64,000 bases of DNA from Hymenobacter metallilatus (GTDB taxonomy: Bacteria > Bacteroidota > Bacteroidia > Cytophagales > Hymenobacteraceae). The notes under the pieces are model-generated. The model made no database searches and was not told where the DNA came from. It saw only the letters and a program-made list of their open reading frames with translations. This document shows positions 43,839-52,003 of the stretch, piece by piece (within the stretch, counting starts at the first letter, position 1; every line of letters starts with the position of its first letter). The position numbers and the translations under genes are program-made. Where the stretch lies: positions 1 through 64,000 of the forward strand of contig NZ_RWIS01000004.1 of the NCBI RefSeq assembly GCF_003944705.1, read 5' to 3'.

Positions 43839-44593
43839 GGCCGCTCGATACCCAACTGCTGCAGCTGCCCGGCGTAGTTGTCGTAAATGATGCGCAGGTC
43901 CTGGGCGTGGTGGTCGGCATCGACGCCGATGCTCACGTTGCTGGTGTGGAAACGGTGCAGGTGGCTGATGTGGGGGCAGATGACGGGCAGGTGGCCGGCC
44001 AGCAAAAACCGCACGTACAGGTCCAGGTCCTCTGCCATTTTGATGTGCTCATCGTACCCACCTACTGCATCAAACAGCTCCCGGCTGTAGCACACATTGC
44101 CCTGAATGAAGTGCTCGGCCCGGAAAATGGCCTGTAGCATGGCCCGGGGCGAATCGAATTGCCAGGCGTAGTAATCCTCATTGGGCAGGTAGCGCCGGTC
44201 CTGGTCCACGCGCAGAAAGTCAGCTACCAGCCAGGGCCGGCCGGAGTGGCGCCGGATCTGGTCGGCGTAGTGAAACAGGGTGCGCTGCAGCAGCAGGTCG
44301 TCATCGTCGAGGGGCACAATCCAGGTATCGGCGGGCGCATCTTCCCGGATGAGCAGGTTACGGGCGGGGCCGGCTTTGAGCAGGGTAGCCTGGGTGCGTA
44401 CGCGCAGCGTAGGGCCGGCTTCCGGAGCGGCTTCGCGCAGCCACTGGGCGGTGCCGTCGGTGCTGGCGTTTTCACAAATCAGGTGCTCAAACGAAAAGTC
44501 CAGCGGAGCCGATACGCTGGCCCGCACGCTGGCTACGGCCTCCGGCAGATAGTCGCGGCGGTTGTGGGTCGGGGTAATAACAGTAAAATGCAT
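43835..44593 (-). CDS. GT2 family glycosyltransferase
   Basis: The product is 252 aa. The GT-A opening FTVITPTHNRRDYLPEAV and the metal-binding DDDD stretch (WIVPLDDDDLL) are present. AEDLDLYVRFLLAG fits the acceptor-side ED motif. It has no membrane segments, so it is a soluble or peripheral transferase of an unknown sugar. Its stop codon lies in the terminal repeat at 43809-43838. Confidence 0.9.
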   Translation of the reverse strand: MHFTVITPTHNRRDYLPEAVASVRASVSAPLDFSFEHLICENASTDGTAQWLREAAPEAGPTLRVRTQATLLKAGPARNLLIREDAPADTWIVPLDDDDLLLQRTLFHYADQIRRHSGRPWLVADFLRVDQDRRYLPNEDYYAWQFDSPRAMLQAIFRAEHFIQGNVCYSRELFDAVGGYDEHIKMAEDLDLYVRFLLAGHLPVICPHISHLHRFHTSNVSIGVDADHHAQDLRIIYDNYAGQLQQLGIERP

Positions 44594-44692
44594 ACTCTCC
44601 TATTCTGCCTATGGCCTAAAAAAGTTACGGCCGAGCTTCGGCCTTAACCCTGCGGCGGCCGCGCCCGTTAGGACAGGAAAGCCGCTGACTTT

Positions 44693-44992
44693 ATGGCCAA
44701 ATTTGTAGTCACCCTGCGCCTGCCCGATAGAATCGATGAGGCCTTCATGGCCCTCATCCCCCGCCACCGTGCTTTCATCAGCCGCCTCATCGAGGAGGAT
44801 ATCATTGAGGCATACGCCATTAGCGCCGACCGTACCCGCGGTTGGGTAACCATGAATGGACAAAGCGCCGAAGCTGTGCGCACCGTGGTGGAGCAATTTC
44901 CGCTGTTTCGGTTTTTGCTCGGCATTGAGGTCGATGAATTGTTTGTGTTTGACAGTAAGGCCAGCCGCTTCCCGGCCATCAGCCTGAACTAA
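44693..44992 (+). CDS. Small alpha/beta protein, muconolactone isomerase/YCII-like fold
   Basis: The product is 99 aa. The pattern FVVTLRLPDRIDEAFMALIP, a central strand (GWVTMNGQSAEAV) and the ending FRFLLGIEVDELFVFD fit a ferredoxin-like dimeric barrel of the muconolactone isomerase-like group. Similar stand-alone proteins are often of unknown use. It is divergent from the GT2 gene. Confidence 0.75.
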   Translation: MAKFVVTLRLPDRIDEAFMALIPRHRAFISRLIEEDIIEAYAISADRTRGWVTMNGQSAEAVRTVVEQFPLFRFLLGIEVDELFVFDSKASRFPAISLN

Positions 44993-45114
44993 GCGGGCAC
45001 GATAGTAGCAGTAGCGGCACCAGGCTCCCCTGTCCCGCTCTGCGGCGGCTTGGTTGCGCAGGCCGGGCACTTTGCTGTATCTTCCGGATTCGTATTCACT
45101 CCCTTACCCGCTAC

Positions 45115-45963
45115 ATGATTCGTTATTACCGGCTGCTGGCCGCTGCTACCGTAGGCCTCACCACTTTGGCGGCCACCCTTCCCGAGCCTAAAATCACTAC
45201 CGAACAGCTTACTACCCGGCTCAGCACCGCTATTCAGGGCCTGAAAACCCTGCGCTGCAACGTGCGGGCCCAGGAGCGCATTGAAGGCAGCTACCAACAG
45301 GCTCGTACACTGATGAAAATCAGCTTCAGTCCTTATAAGGTGTACATGCGCAACCAGAAGGGCATTGAGGTGCTGTACGTGACGGGCCAGAACAACGGCG
45401 ACGCCTGGGTGTACCCCAACAGCTTCCCCTACGTTACGCTCAGCCTTGACCCCAAGGGCGCAGTGATGCGCAAAAACCAGCACCACACCACCCTGGACGC
45501 CGGTTATGGCACTATTGCCGAAATGCTGCACGGCTCCAGCCAGCGCCTCGACCGAAGCTTCGAGAAAACCTTCCGCTACGCCGGCGACACCACCGTGCAG
45601 GGCCACCCTGCCTACGTGCTCCGCTCCGATTTTCCGCAGTTTCGGTACCTGAGCTACAAGCCCGCCAGGAATGAGAGCGTCAGCACCATTTCCGATAAGT
45701 TTGGGTGCGGGGAATACCGGATTCTGGAGCGCAACGACTTGTCGCCGGGGGCCGTGGTGCCGGCCGGTAAAGCGGTGCAGGTACCCAACGGCTACGGCCG
45801 TCGCATCATCATATGCATTGATCAGAAGCTGTTTCTGCCTCTGGTGGTGCAGGTAACTGATGATAAAGGCTTGTTCGAGAAGTTCGAGTTTTCAGACGTG
45901 GTGCCCAACCAGCCCATTCCCGCCCAGGAGTTCACCAAGGACTTCAACGGCTACAAACTTTAA
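45115..45963 (+). CDS. DUF1571 family secreted protein
   Basis: The product is 282 aa with an N-terminal signal sequence (LLAAATVGLTTLAATLP). LRCNVRAQERIEG, KISFSPYKVYMRNQKGIEVL and FEFSDVVPNQPI give the LolA-like beta-sheet pattern of DUF1571. It is probably a periplasmic lipid-binding or envelope protein. Its final codon CTT is followed by TAA at 45961-45963, which lies across the end of the GxxExxY element. Confidence 0.85.
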   Translation: MIRYYRLLAAATVGLTTLAATLPEPKITTEQLTTRLSTAIQGLKTLRCNVRAQERIEGSYQQARTLMKISFSPYKVYMRNQKGIEVLYVTGQNNGDAWVYPNSFPYVTLSLDPKGAVMRKNQHHTTLDAGYGTIAEMLHGSSQRLDRSFEKTFRYAGDTTVQGHPAYVLRSDFPQFRYLSYKPARNESVSTISDKFGCGEYRILERNDLSPGAVVPAGKAVQVPNGYGRRIIICIDQKLFLPLVVQVTDDKGLFEKFEFSDVVPNQPIPAQEFTKDFNGYKL

Positions 45964-46080
45964 TCACGGATTTAGACGGATTTTTCGGATTACACGGATT
46001 CGTTCTGGATTCGAATAATAATTATGCAGCAGGCTTTTATCTTCATGTTGATGAAGTAGAATACCTTTACTATTTGCTGT

Positions 46081-46461
46081 ATGCTACTGGAAAATCGATA
46101 CGCCCCTTTGACTAAGGAAATTGTTGGGTGTGCTATGAGAGTGCAGACGGCACTTGGAAATGGCTTTCCGGAGATTATATATCAACGTAGTCTGGCCGTT
46201 GAGTTTGCCCATCATGGCTTGCCCTTCGAACAGGAATTACATTTGCCAGTGTATTACCTCAATCAGGAGGTAGGTTCACGGCGGGTAGATTTTTTGGTTG
46301 ATAAAGTTGTCTTGGTTGAGCTGAAAGCCCTTACAGAAATTACCGCGCTACACTACGCCCAAGTAATTAACTACTTAAAGGCCTACCAGCTTGAGGTAGG
46401 GTTGTTGCTGAATTTTGGAGAAGCCAGCCTGAAATACAAACGTTTTCTGCGTTCTGCCTAG
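46081..46461 (+). CDS. GxxExxY protein, PD-(D/E)XK nuclease-like
   Basis: The product is 126 aa. The naming motif is GFPEIIY (residues 29-35), after MRVQTALGNG. A later VDFLV ... VELKAL pair gives the Asp and Glu-x-Lys of a PD-(D/E)XK nuclease core. The C-terminus NYLKAYQLEVGLLLNFG is also typical. Function is unestablished. It is the only gene inside a pair of about 48-bp inverted repeats, so it may help the element move or may be a passenger. It is less GC-rich than the flanking genes. Confidence 0.88.
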   Translation: MLLENRYAPLTKEIVGCAMRVQTALGNGFPEIIYQRSLAVEFAHHGLPFEQELHLPVYYLNQEVGSRRVDFLVDKVVLVELKALTEITALHYAQVINYLKAYQLEVGLLLNFGEASLKYKRFLRSA

Positions 46462-46483
46462 GTATTATCCAGCCATTTGAAAT

Positions 46484-46543
46484 GCCCAGACATATAAAGA
46501 ACGAGGCCATATGCATATGGCCTCGTTCTTTATATGTCTGGGC
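46484..46543. terminator. 60-bp perfect palindrome after the GxxExxY gene
   Basis: Two 30-base arms, exact reverse complements, meet between 46513 and 46514 (CATATG|CATATG). It lies 23 bases past the GxxExxY stop and inside the inverted-repeat element. Confidence 0.7.
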
Positions 46544-46613
46544 AACAAAGCTATCAGTTCACAGATACCAGAACAGATCCGTGCAATCCGAAAAATCCGT
46601 TTAAATCCGTGAT

Positions 46614-47495
46614 TTAGCGGCGCATGGTTTTCTCAATCTGGTCCCACATTTCGGGGGTCAGGAGTTCCAGCTTGTTAAACTCGCCGGCCCCGTTCAGCCA
46701 CTCGCCCCCATCCAGGGTAACTACCTCCCCGTTCATGTAGGCCGAGAAGTCCGACACCATGTAGGCGGCCAGGTTAGCCAACTCCTGGTGGTTGCCCACG
46801 CGCTTGAGCGGCACGTTGGCGGCGGGGTCCAGCTTGGAAGCCAAGGGCTCAGGGAACAGGCGGCTCCAGGCACCCTCCGTGGGGAACGGACCGGGGGCAA
46901 TGGCATTGGAGCGGATACCGTACTTGGCCCACTCCACGGCCAGGGAGCGGGTCATGGCCAGCACGCCAGCCTTGGCCGCCGCCGAGGGCACCACAAACGC
47001 CGAGCCCACCGAGGCGTACGTCGTCACGATGCTCAGGATAGTACCGGGGCGCTTGTCGGCAATCCAGCGCTTCCCAAAGGCCAGGGTACAGTTATAAGAA
47101 CCCTTCAGCACGATGTCCACAATAACATCGAAGGCCTTGTGGCTCAGGCGCTCCGTAGGGCTGATGAAGTTGCCGGCGGCGTTGTTGAGCAGCACGTCCA
47201 CGCCGCCATAGGTGTCAATGGTTTGCTGCAGCAGTTTCTCTACCTCGTCGTACTTGCGCACGTCGCACTGCACGGCCAGCACATTCGGGTTACCGGTTTG
47301 CTCGCGCAGCTCGGCGGCCGTTTTTTCCAGCACCTCCAGCTTGCGGGAGCTGATAACCACGTTGGCCCCCAGCTGCAGAAAATACGTAGTCATGGCCCGG
47401 CCGAGGCCGGTACCGCCGCCGGTTACCACAATGGTTTTGCCCTGCAGGGCGTTGTCGCGGAGCATGGGCTGGGCGTAAGGGTGCGCGAAAGACAT
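46614..47495 (-). CDS. SDR oxidoreductase, 2,4-dienoyl-CoA reductase-like
   Basis: The product is 293 aa. VVTGGGTGLGRAM binds the nucleotide; NNAAGNFISPTE and SIVTTYA with AAKAGVLAMTRSLAVEWAKY follow. The replacement of the usual YxxxK Tyr region and the NFISP segment fit the peroxisomal-type 2,4-dienoyl-CoA reductase group, which uses NADPH to process polyunsaturated acyl-CoA. The C-terminal GEVVTLDGGEWL is typical. Its TAA stop is the TTA at 46614-46616, just outside the GxxExxY element. Confidence 0.88.
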   Translation of the reverse strand: MSFAHPYAQPMLRDNALQGKTIVVTGGGTGLGRAMTTYFLQLGANVVISSRKLEVLEKTAAELREQTGNPNVLAVQCDVRKYDEVEKLLQQTIDTYGGVDVLLNNAAGNFISPTERLSHKAFDVIVDIVLKGSYNCTLAFGKRWIADKRPGTILSIVTTYASVGSAFVVPSAAAKAGVLAMTRSLAVEWAKYGIRSNAIAPGPFPTEGAWSRLFPEPLASKLDPAANVPLKRVGNHQELANLAAYMVSDFSAYMNGEVVTLDGGEWLNGAGEFNKLELLTPEMWDQIEKTMRR

Positions 47496-47541
47496 AAGGA
47501 GAGAAAGGTTTAAGTGGGAAATCAGAATTCAGGACTGTTAA

Positions 47542-47931
47542 CTAGGGCCGGGGTTCAAATAAACCGATTATGTGGGTAACGGTGCCCTCGGCCACTATTC
47601 GGTTGCCTTCACAGTAGTAGAAGCTGGTACCAGCCCGAATCCGGGTCTGGTGGAAGGCGCGCCTATGTTCCAACATTACGCTCACCCGTACATGCAGCCA
47701 CTCATCCACCGGCACCGGCAGTTCCCGCCACGAGTTGCCGGTTATGGGGTCGAAGAAATCGGGATACAGCATCATATGAAACTGCCTGGGCGTAGCTGTG
47801 GCGTAGCTAAAATCCCAGCGGATACCATTGTACGGTGGTTGCTGCCGTCCGCCCTCATCGGCCCGCAGGATTCGCACGCGGGCTTCAAAGTCGACTGGAA
47901 ACTCTGGGTGCAGGCGGTCCGGCTCGGGCAT
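47542..47931 (-). CDS. Small beta-barrel protein, EF-Tu domain III-like
   Basis: The product is 129 aa. FEARVRILRADEGGRQQPPY and the ending IRAGTSFYYCEGNRIVAEGT recall the C-terminal barrel of EF-Tu, where EGGR and the EG.R..G turn are conserved. No GTPase domain is present. Stand-alone proteins of this type are of unknown function. It is 46 bases upstream of the dienoyl-CoA reductase-like SDR and may be cotranscribed. Confidence 0.7.
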   Translation of the reverse strand: MPEPDRLHPEFPVDFEARVRILRADEGGRQQPPYNGIRWDFSYATATPRQFHMMLYPDFFDPITGNSWRELPVPVDEWLHVRVSVMLEHRRAFHQTRIRAGTSFYYCEGNRIVAEGTVTHIIGLFEPRP

Positions 47932-48033
47932 AGGTAGTATGCTTGCATACTTGTTTCGGGCGCAAGGTAACAGTTTGTCAATTCCCCGGTTGCCTCCTTG
48001 CCCGGGAAAGTTTTTTTGCCACCTTTACCTCGC

Positions 48034-48879
48034 ATGACTGACCTCATCCCATCTGTCACCCTGCCTACTGTGGCCGTGCTGGGCTGCGGCTGGCTGGGGC
48101 TGCCCCTGGCCCGCGCCCTGGTAGCAGCGGGCTATCCGGTGCATGGCTCCACCACTACGCCCGGGCAGCTGCTCACCCTGCGCGACGCCGGCATCCGGCC
48201 CTATCTGCTGCGGCTGGCCCCTACCCTTTCCGCCACCGATGCCGATACCCTGCAGGCCTTACTGCAGGGAGTTGATGTGCTGGTGTTGAATATTCCGCCT
48301 ACGCGCGGCGCCGGTACGCCCGATGCCTACCCGGCCCTGCTGGCGCAGGTGGCCGCCGTAGCCAATCAAACCGGCGTCCGGCACATACTGCTGATCAGCT
48401 CCACCGGCGTGTACCCCGATGAGCCGCGCCTGATGCGCGAATCGGACGCGGTGGCTTCTCCTGATTCTGAAACCCCGCTGCTCCGGGCCGAGGCCCTGTT
48501 TCAGCGGCCCACGCACACCATTGTGCGGTTGGCGGGCCTCATGGGTCCGGGCCGGGCCCCGGGCCGCTTCCTGGCCGGCCGCACCGGTGTGGCCCACGGC
48601 GAGGCACCCGTCAACATGATTCACCTACAGGATTGCCTCGGGCTGCTGCTGTGCGTGCTGGAACGGCAACTCTGGGGCTACACCTTCAACGCCAGCGCGG
48701 CCACGCATCCGTCGCGCCGCACCTTTTACACCGAAGCCGCCGCCCGCCTGGGCTTGCAGCTGCCCACGTTCCAAGCTGAAACCAGCGGGGGCAAGCAGAT
48801 TGATGCCTCCCGCATCCGGGAGCTGACTGGCTACCAGTTCCGGCACGATGACGTGGTAGCCGCCCTGGCCTTTTGCTAA
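48034..48879 (+). CDS. NAD(P)-binding epimerase-like protein (YeeZ type)
   Basis: The product is 281 aa from ATG 48034 (MTDLIPSVTL); an upstream ATG adds 12 residues. The Rossmann loop is VAVLGCGWLGLPLARALVA, followed by LLISSTGVYPD in place of a full SDR triad, and VNMIHLQDCLGLL. This is the YeeZ-like branch of extended SDRs, of unknown substrate. Its TAA stop directly precedes an inverted-repeat element at 48880. Confidence 0.87.
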   Translation: MTDLIPSVTLPTVAVLGCGWLGLPLARALVAAGYPVHGSTTTPGQLLTLRDAGIRPYLLRLAPTLSATDADTLQALLQGVDVLVLNIPPTRGAGTPDAYPALLAQVAAVANQTGVRHILLISSTGVYPDEPRLMRESDAVASPDSETPLLRAEALFQRPTHTIVRLAGLMGPGRAPGRFLAGRTGVAHGEAPVNMIHLQDCLGLLLCVLERQLWGYTFNASAATHPSRRTFYTEAAARLGLQLPTFQAETSGGKQIDASRIRELTGYQFRHDDVVAALAFC

Positions 48880-49106
48880 GCACGGATTTCCGCGGATTTT
48901 GTGGACGGTTACCCGTGGCACACACTGTAGCTTGTGCCGTGCGCCGAATTACGCATTCCACAACAAGAAGCTTACTGAAAGAGGCTTGCCAAGTGGCAAG
49001 CCTCTTTTGTTGTTATCCAGAGTTATTAAGCGGCGCACGGCACAAGCTACAGCGTGTGCCACAATCGTCCACAGAATCTGGGCAATCCGCTCAACATCCG
49101 TGCAAT
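48880..49106. repeat. Nested inverted-repeat element
   Basis: Three palindromes are nested. Outer ends GCACGGATTTCCGCGGATTT and the complement of ATCCGCTCAACATCCGTGC are relatives of the ATCACGGATTT element arms. Next, GTGGCACACACTGTAGCTTG onward pairs with a stretch at about 49033-49061. The innermost is a terminator-like stem at 48978-49007. No gene is inside. Confidence 0.65.
48978..49007 (+). terminator. Hairpin terminator in nested repeat
   Basis: The stem AAAGAGGCTTGCCA / TGGCAAGCCTCTTT has a two-base loop and is followed by TGTTGTT. It probably ends the YeeZ-like transcript. Confidence 0.7.
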
Positions 49107-49114
49107 CAGTGGTC

Positions 49115-49122
49115 TATCTTTG
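49115..49122 (+). promoter_or_regulatory. -7 box TATCTTTG next to a GTG start
   Basis: TATCTTTG matches TAnnTTTG and ends only four bases before the GTG at 49127. A transcript starting about seven bases after the box would have little or no leader. Confidence 0.55.
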
Positions 49123-49126
49123 CAGG

Positions 49127-50386
49127 GTGAAGAATGAACGACTAACGGTGGCGGTACTCGGCGGTGGGGCCGCTGGCTTTTTCGGGGCCATTGCCTGCGC
49201 CGAGGCCAACCCGGCGCTGCGGGTGGTCCTCATCGAGAAAACGGGCAAGCTGCTGAGCAAGGTCCGGATTTCGGGCGGGGGCCGGTGCAACGTAACCCAC
49301 GCCGCCGACACGGCCGCGCAACTGGTGCAGCACTACCCGCGCGGGGCCCGCCAGCTCAAAGAAGCCTTCAAGCAATTCGGCGCTACCGATACGGTGCAGT
49401 GGTTTGCCAGCCGGGGCGTGGCGCTCAAAACCGAGCCCGACGGCCGCATGTTCCCCGTCACCGACTCTTCCGAAACTATTGCCCAGTGCCTGTTGGAAGC
49501 CGCCCGCCGGGCCGGCGTCGACATCCTCACGCACACCACCGCCGAGCAGATTCAGCCCCTGCCCGGCGGCGGGTTCCAGCTGATGCTTACCGGCGCCCAC
49601 GCCCAGACGCTGCCCGTTAGCCGGCTGCTGATTGCCACGGGCGGCGCCCCAAAATCGGAGCAGTACGGGTGGTTGCGGCAGCTGGGGCATTCGGTGCAGG
49701 AGCCCGTGCCCAGCCTCTTCACCTTCAACGTGCCCAACTCGCCGCTGCGGGAGCTGCCGGGCGTGAGCGTGCCCCACGCCCGGGTGCGCGTGGCCGGCGA
49801 AAAGCTTGAGTACGAGGGCCCGGTGCTGGTGACACACTGGGGCGTGAGCGGACCGGCCGTGCTGAAGCTCTCGGCCTGGGGTGCCCGCCGTCTGCACGAG
49901 CTGCAGTACCAGAGCACGGCCCTCATCAACTGGATTCCGGATTTTACCGAGGACACCCTGCGTCAGTACCTGCTCCAGTACCGGGAGCTGCACGGCAAAA
50001 AGCAGGTGGCCGGCAACCCGCTGTTTGGGCTACCCCAGCGGCTGTGGCGCACCTTGGCCGAGCAAGCCGGCATTGCCCCCGACATGCGCTGGCTGGAACT
50101 GCCCCTGAAGCTGCAAAACCGCCTGATTGAAAACCTATTGCGCACCTCGCTGCCGGTGCAGGGCAAAACAACCTATAAAGACGAGTTTGTCACCTGCGGC
50201 GGCATCACGCTTGCGGAGGTGAACATGCGCACCTTGGAAAGCCGCCTGCTGCCAGGGCTACACTTTGCCGGCGAGGTACTGGATATCGACGGCATTACCG
50301 GCGGCTTCAACTTTCAGGCGGCCTGGACCACCGGCTACCTGGCCGGGCGTGCTATGGCAGAAGCCACTCTGGTGCCAGCAATGTAA
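49127..50386 (+). CDS. HI0933/BaiN-type NAD(P)/FAD flavoprotein
   Basis: The product is 419 aa from GTG 49127 (VKNERLTVAVLGGG); a longer frame from 48899 runs through the repeat and is rejected. The FAD loop GGGAAGFFGAIACAE, the hallmark KVRISGGGRCNVTH and the ending ITGGFNFQAAWTTGYLAG define the HI0933 family. Members are flavin oxidoreductases; BaiN acts on bile acids, but the native substrate here is unknown. No internal ATG near the start fits the frame, so GTG is needed. Confidence 0.92.
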   Translation: MKNERLTVAVLGGGAAGFFGAIACAEANPALRVVLIEKTGKLLSKVRISGGGRCNVTHAADTAAQLVQHYPRGARQLKEAFKQFGATDTVQWFASRGVALKTEPDGRMFPVTDSSETIAQCLLEAARRAGVDILTHTTAEQIQPLPGGGFQLMLTGAHAQTLPVSRLLIATGGAPKSEQYGWLRQLGHSVQEPVPSLFTFNVPNSPLRELPGVSVPHARVRVAGEKLEYEGPVLVTHWGVSGPAVLKLSAWGARRLHELQYQSTALINWIPDFTEDTLRQYLLQYRELHGKKQVAGNPLFGLPQRLWRTLAEQAGIAPDMRWLELPLKLQNRLIENLLRTSLPVQGKTTYKDEFVTCGGITLAEVNMRTLESRLLPGLHFAGEVLDIDGITGGFNFQAAWTTGYLAGRAMAEATLVPAM

Positions 50387-50421
50387 AAGCCGGCCCTCCT
50401 GTGCCGGAAGCCCGGCTTTTT
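50384..50421. terminator. Terminator of the HI0933 gene
   Basis: The stem AAAAGCCGG / CCGGCTTTT spans the stop codon and is followed by TACTATT. Confidence 0.75.
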
Positions 50422-50439
50422 ACTATTCACCTTACCGGT

Positions 50440-50999
50440 TTAGTGCTGGTCGTCGTCGTTGCGGCGGCTGTTGCTCCCCGATGCGCTACCGTAGTTTATG
50501 TCGTCCTGGTCCCAGTACCAGCTCTGCTGATTCCGGCCATAGCCCCAGGTTGCGGTTGTTGTCCCGGCATTCGTCCGGCGTATTACGGTAACTGCTGCGT
50601 ATTAGGCGGTTGCCCCACGAGTCGTCGTTGTTGTTGAAGTGGCCAAGGGTGCTGCCTCGGTTTTGGTTCTGGCTATAGTCGCCGCGGTACCGTTCCTGCT
50701 GATAATCGTTGCCAAAATTACCGCGGCCATAGCTCCGTGCGACAAGTTCGTCTGGTCGTTGTTGCGGTTACTGGTTGCCGTAGCCACCGGGGCCGGCACC
50801 CATTTCCGCGGCTACCAACTACTGACTGGACATACTGGCTGGAATGCTACTGCTGGCATCTCCTGAAGTGGTACTGTTTGTTAGCGGAAAGACCGGGCTT
50901 GGCGGCACCTCCGGAGCCGGCATTCAGGCTGCTGACCACGTCCGGCGCAACGCTGATTGGGTTGATAGACTGAGCCTGATTATTTTGTTCGATTTCCAT
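50440..50999 (-). pseudogene. Frameshifted Gly/Asn/Tyr-rich protein gene
   Basis: The ATG at 50999 opens a normal-looking N-terminus (MEIEQNNQAQSINPISVAPD) that ends at a TAG after 50 codons. Coding flavour then continues in other frames: GAGPGGYGNQ, a stop, SYGRGNFGNDYQQERYRGDY with SQNQNRG, and finally WGYGRNQQSWYWDQDDINYG ending RRNDDDQH and TAA at 50440. The consistent composition over 560 bases shows one ancestral low-complexity protein broken by at least two frameshifts and two stops. The type resembles SWFGD-like proteins of Hymenobacter relatives. Sequencing errors are an alternative. Confidence 0.6.
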
Positions 51000-51339
51000 G
51001 CTGGGTAGGATGATAGGTGAAGGAACTAGCATGGGGTGTGCATACGCTGGCATACACTGGCAGCTGCAACCCGATTTAAAGCCCAGCAGAAAATTTCTTG
51101 TTAGTATTCCAGGCAACCACACGGTTACTGCCTTACTGATCAATTTAGTAGCCTTTGCACTTCAGCTCAGATAGTGGCATTTCCTAATGGGCTATTCACT
51201 ATACTACCCTTGCCTGTTATTTGCCCGGTGCAGTGAAAGTCCGAGGTGAAGCCGGCCCTTGGGTACAACCCTGCGCAGGGTTTTCCAGTAAAGTACTGCA
51301 TCACCTCTTTTCCACAAACACCCAAACTATCCTCTCCTC
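51000..51339. other. Intergenic region, no gene seen
   Basis: About 340 bases between the ghost gene start and the PA2169-type gene hold no supported gene. It presumably carries the promoter of the latter, but no clear TAnnTTTG was found close to the start. Confidence 0.35.
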
Positions 51340-51789
51340 ATGGAAGCTAAAGCACTGCAAGCCGGCCTCAACGAACTGCTCGAAACCCTGAAAGATGGCC
51401 AGAAAGGCTACACCGAAGCCCTGACCGACGTGGAGGACGCCGACCTGAAACAGACCTTCAAAAAATACGCGGCTCAGCGCTCCGAATACATTACCGAGTT
51501 GGAAGACCAGATGCACAAGCTCAACCTGCATCCGGAAGAAGAATCGTCCATTACGGGCACCATTCACCGCGCCTTTATCAACCTGAAAAGCCTGGTAACC
51601 AGCAAGGACCGGTACAGCATTCTGGCCGAGTGCGAGCGGGGCGAAGACTACGCCAAAGGCGCCTACGAGAAAGCCCAGAAGATTCAGGACATTCCTGCCG
51701 CCCTCAAAGCTCTCATCGAGAAGCAAGCCGCCGGCATCAAGCAAGGCCACGACGAAATTCGCAACCTGCGCGACGCCGCCAAAAAATAA
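51340..51789 (+). CDS. PA2169 family four-helix-bundle protein (DUF2383)
   Basis: The product is 149 aa, entirely helical. LNELLETLKDGQKGYTEAL, KYAAQRSEYITELEDQM and AECERGEDYAKGAYEKAQ are the DUF2383/PA2169 signature, a ferritin-like bundle often induced under stress. Conserved Glu/His positions could hold iron but this is unproved. Its TAA (51787-51789) overlaps the left end of an inverted-repeat element. Confidence 0.9.
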   Translation: MEAKALQAGLNELLETLKDGQKGYTEALTDVEDADLKQTFKKYAAQRSEYITELEDQMHKLNLHPEEESSITGTIHRAFINLKSLVTSKDRYSILAECERGEDYAKGAYEKAQKIQDIPAALKALIEKQAAGIKQGHDEIRNLRDAAKK

Positions 51790-52003
51790 TCACGGATTTA
51801 GACAGATTCGTCGGATTTCACGGATTCATTTTTGAACCCGACGTAAACAAAAACAGCTCCCTTTTGCAAGGGAGCTGTTTTTGTTTACGTCTGCCGGACA
51901 CTTCTGCACTAGCACTAGGCCAAGCAATGTATTGCTGGCTAATTTCCCGATGCTATACCAGAACGAATCCGTGAAATCCGACAAATCCGTCTAAATCCGT
52001 GAT
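51789..52003. repeat. Empty (MITE-like) copy of the GxxExxY element family
   Basis: Arms of about 48 bp match those at 45963-46613: left ATCACGGATTTAGACAGATT, right the complement of ATCACGGATTTAGACGGATT. Flanks are ATA (51786-51788) and TTA (52004-52006), one mismatch from a TTA duplication. The 215-bp element has a terminator-like hairpin but no gene. The stop codons of both flanking convergent genes sit at its ends. Confidence 0.75.
51840..51891. terminator. 24-bp perfect stem terminator in the MITE
   Basis: Perfect 24-base arms (GACGTAAACAAAAACAGCTC onward) enclose the loop TTGC, with T-rich outer sides for both strands. It serves convergent genes. Confidence 0.78.

Larger units (their letters stand above)
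45960..46616. mobile_element. Inverted-repeat element carrying a GxxExxY gene
   Basis: The ends are about 48-bp imperfect inverted repeats: left ATCACGGATTTAGACGGATT onward (from 45963), right the complement ending at 46613. TTA is present directly outside each end (45960-45962 and 46614-46616), as expected of a 3-bp target duplication. The interior holds a GxxExxY gene and a 60-bp perfect palindrome. An empty relative is at 51789-52003. No known transposase is present. Confidence 0.6.

Noticed and set aside
48883..49106. CRISPR-like array
   Set aside because: Repeated words are nested inverted repeats, not direct repeats with regular spacers.
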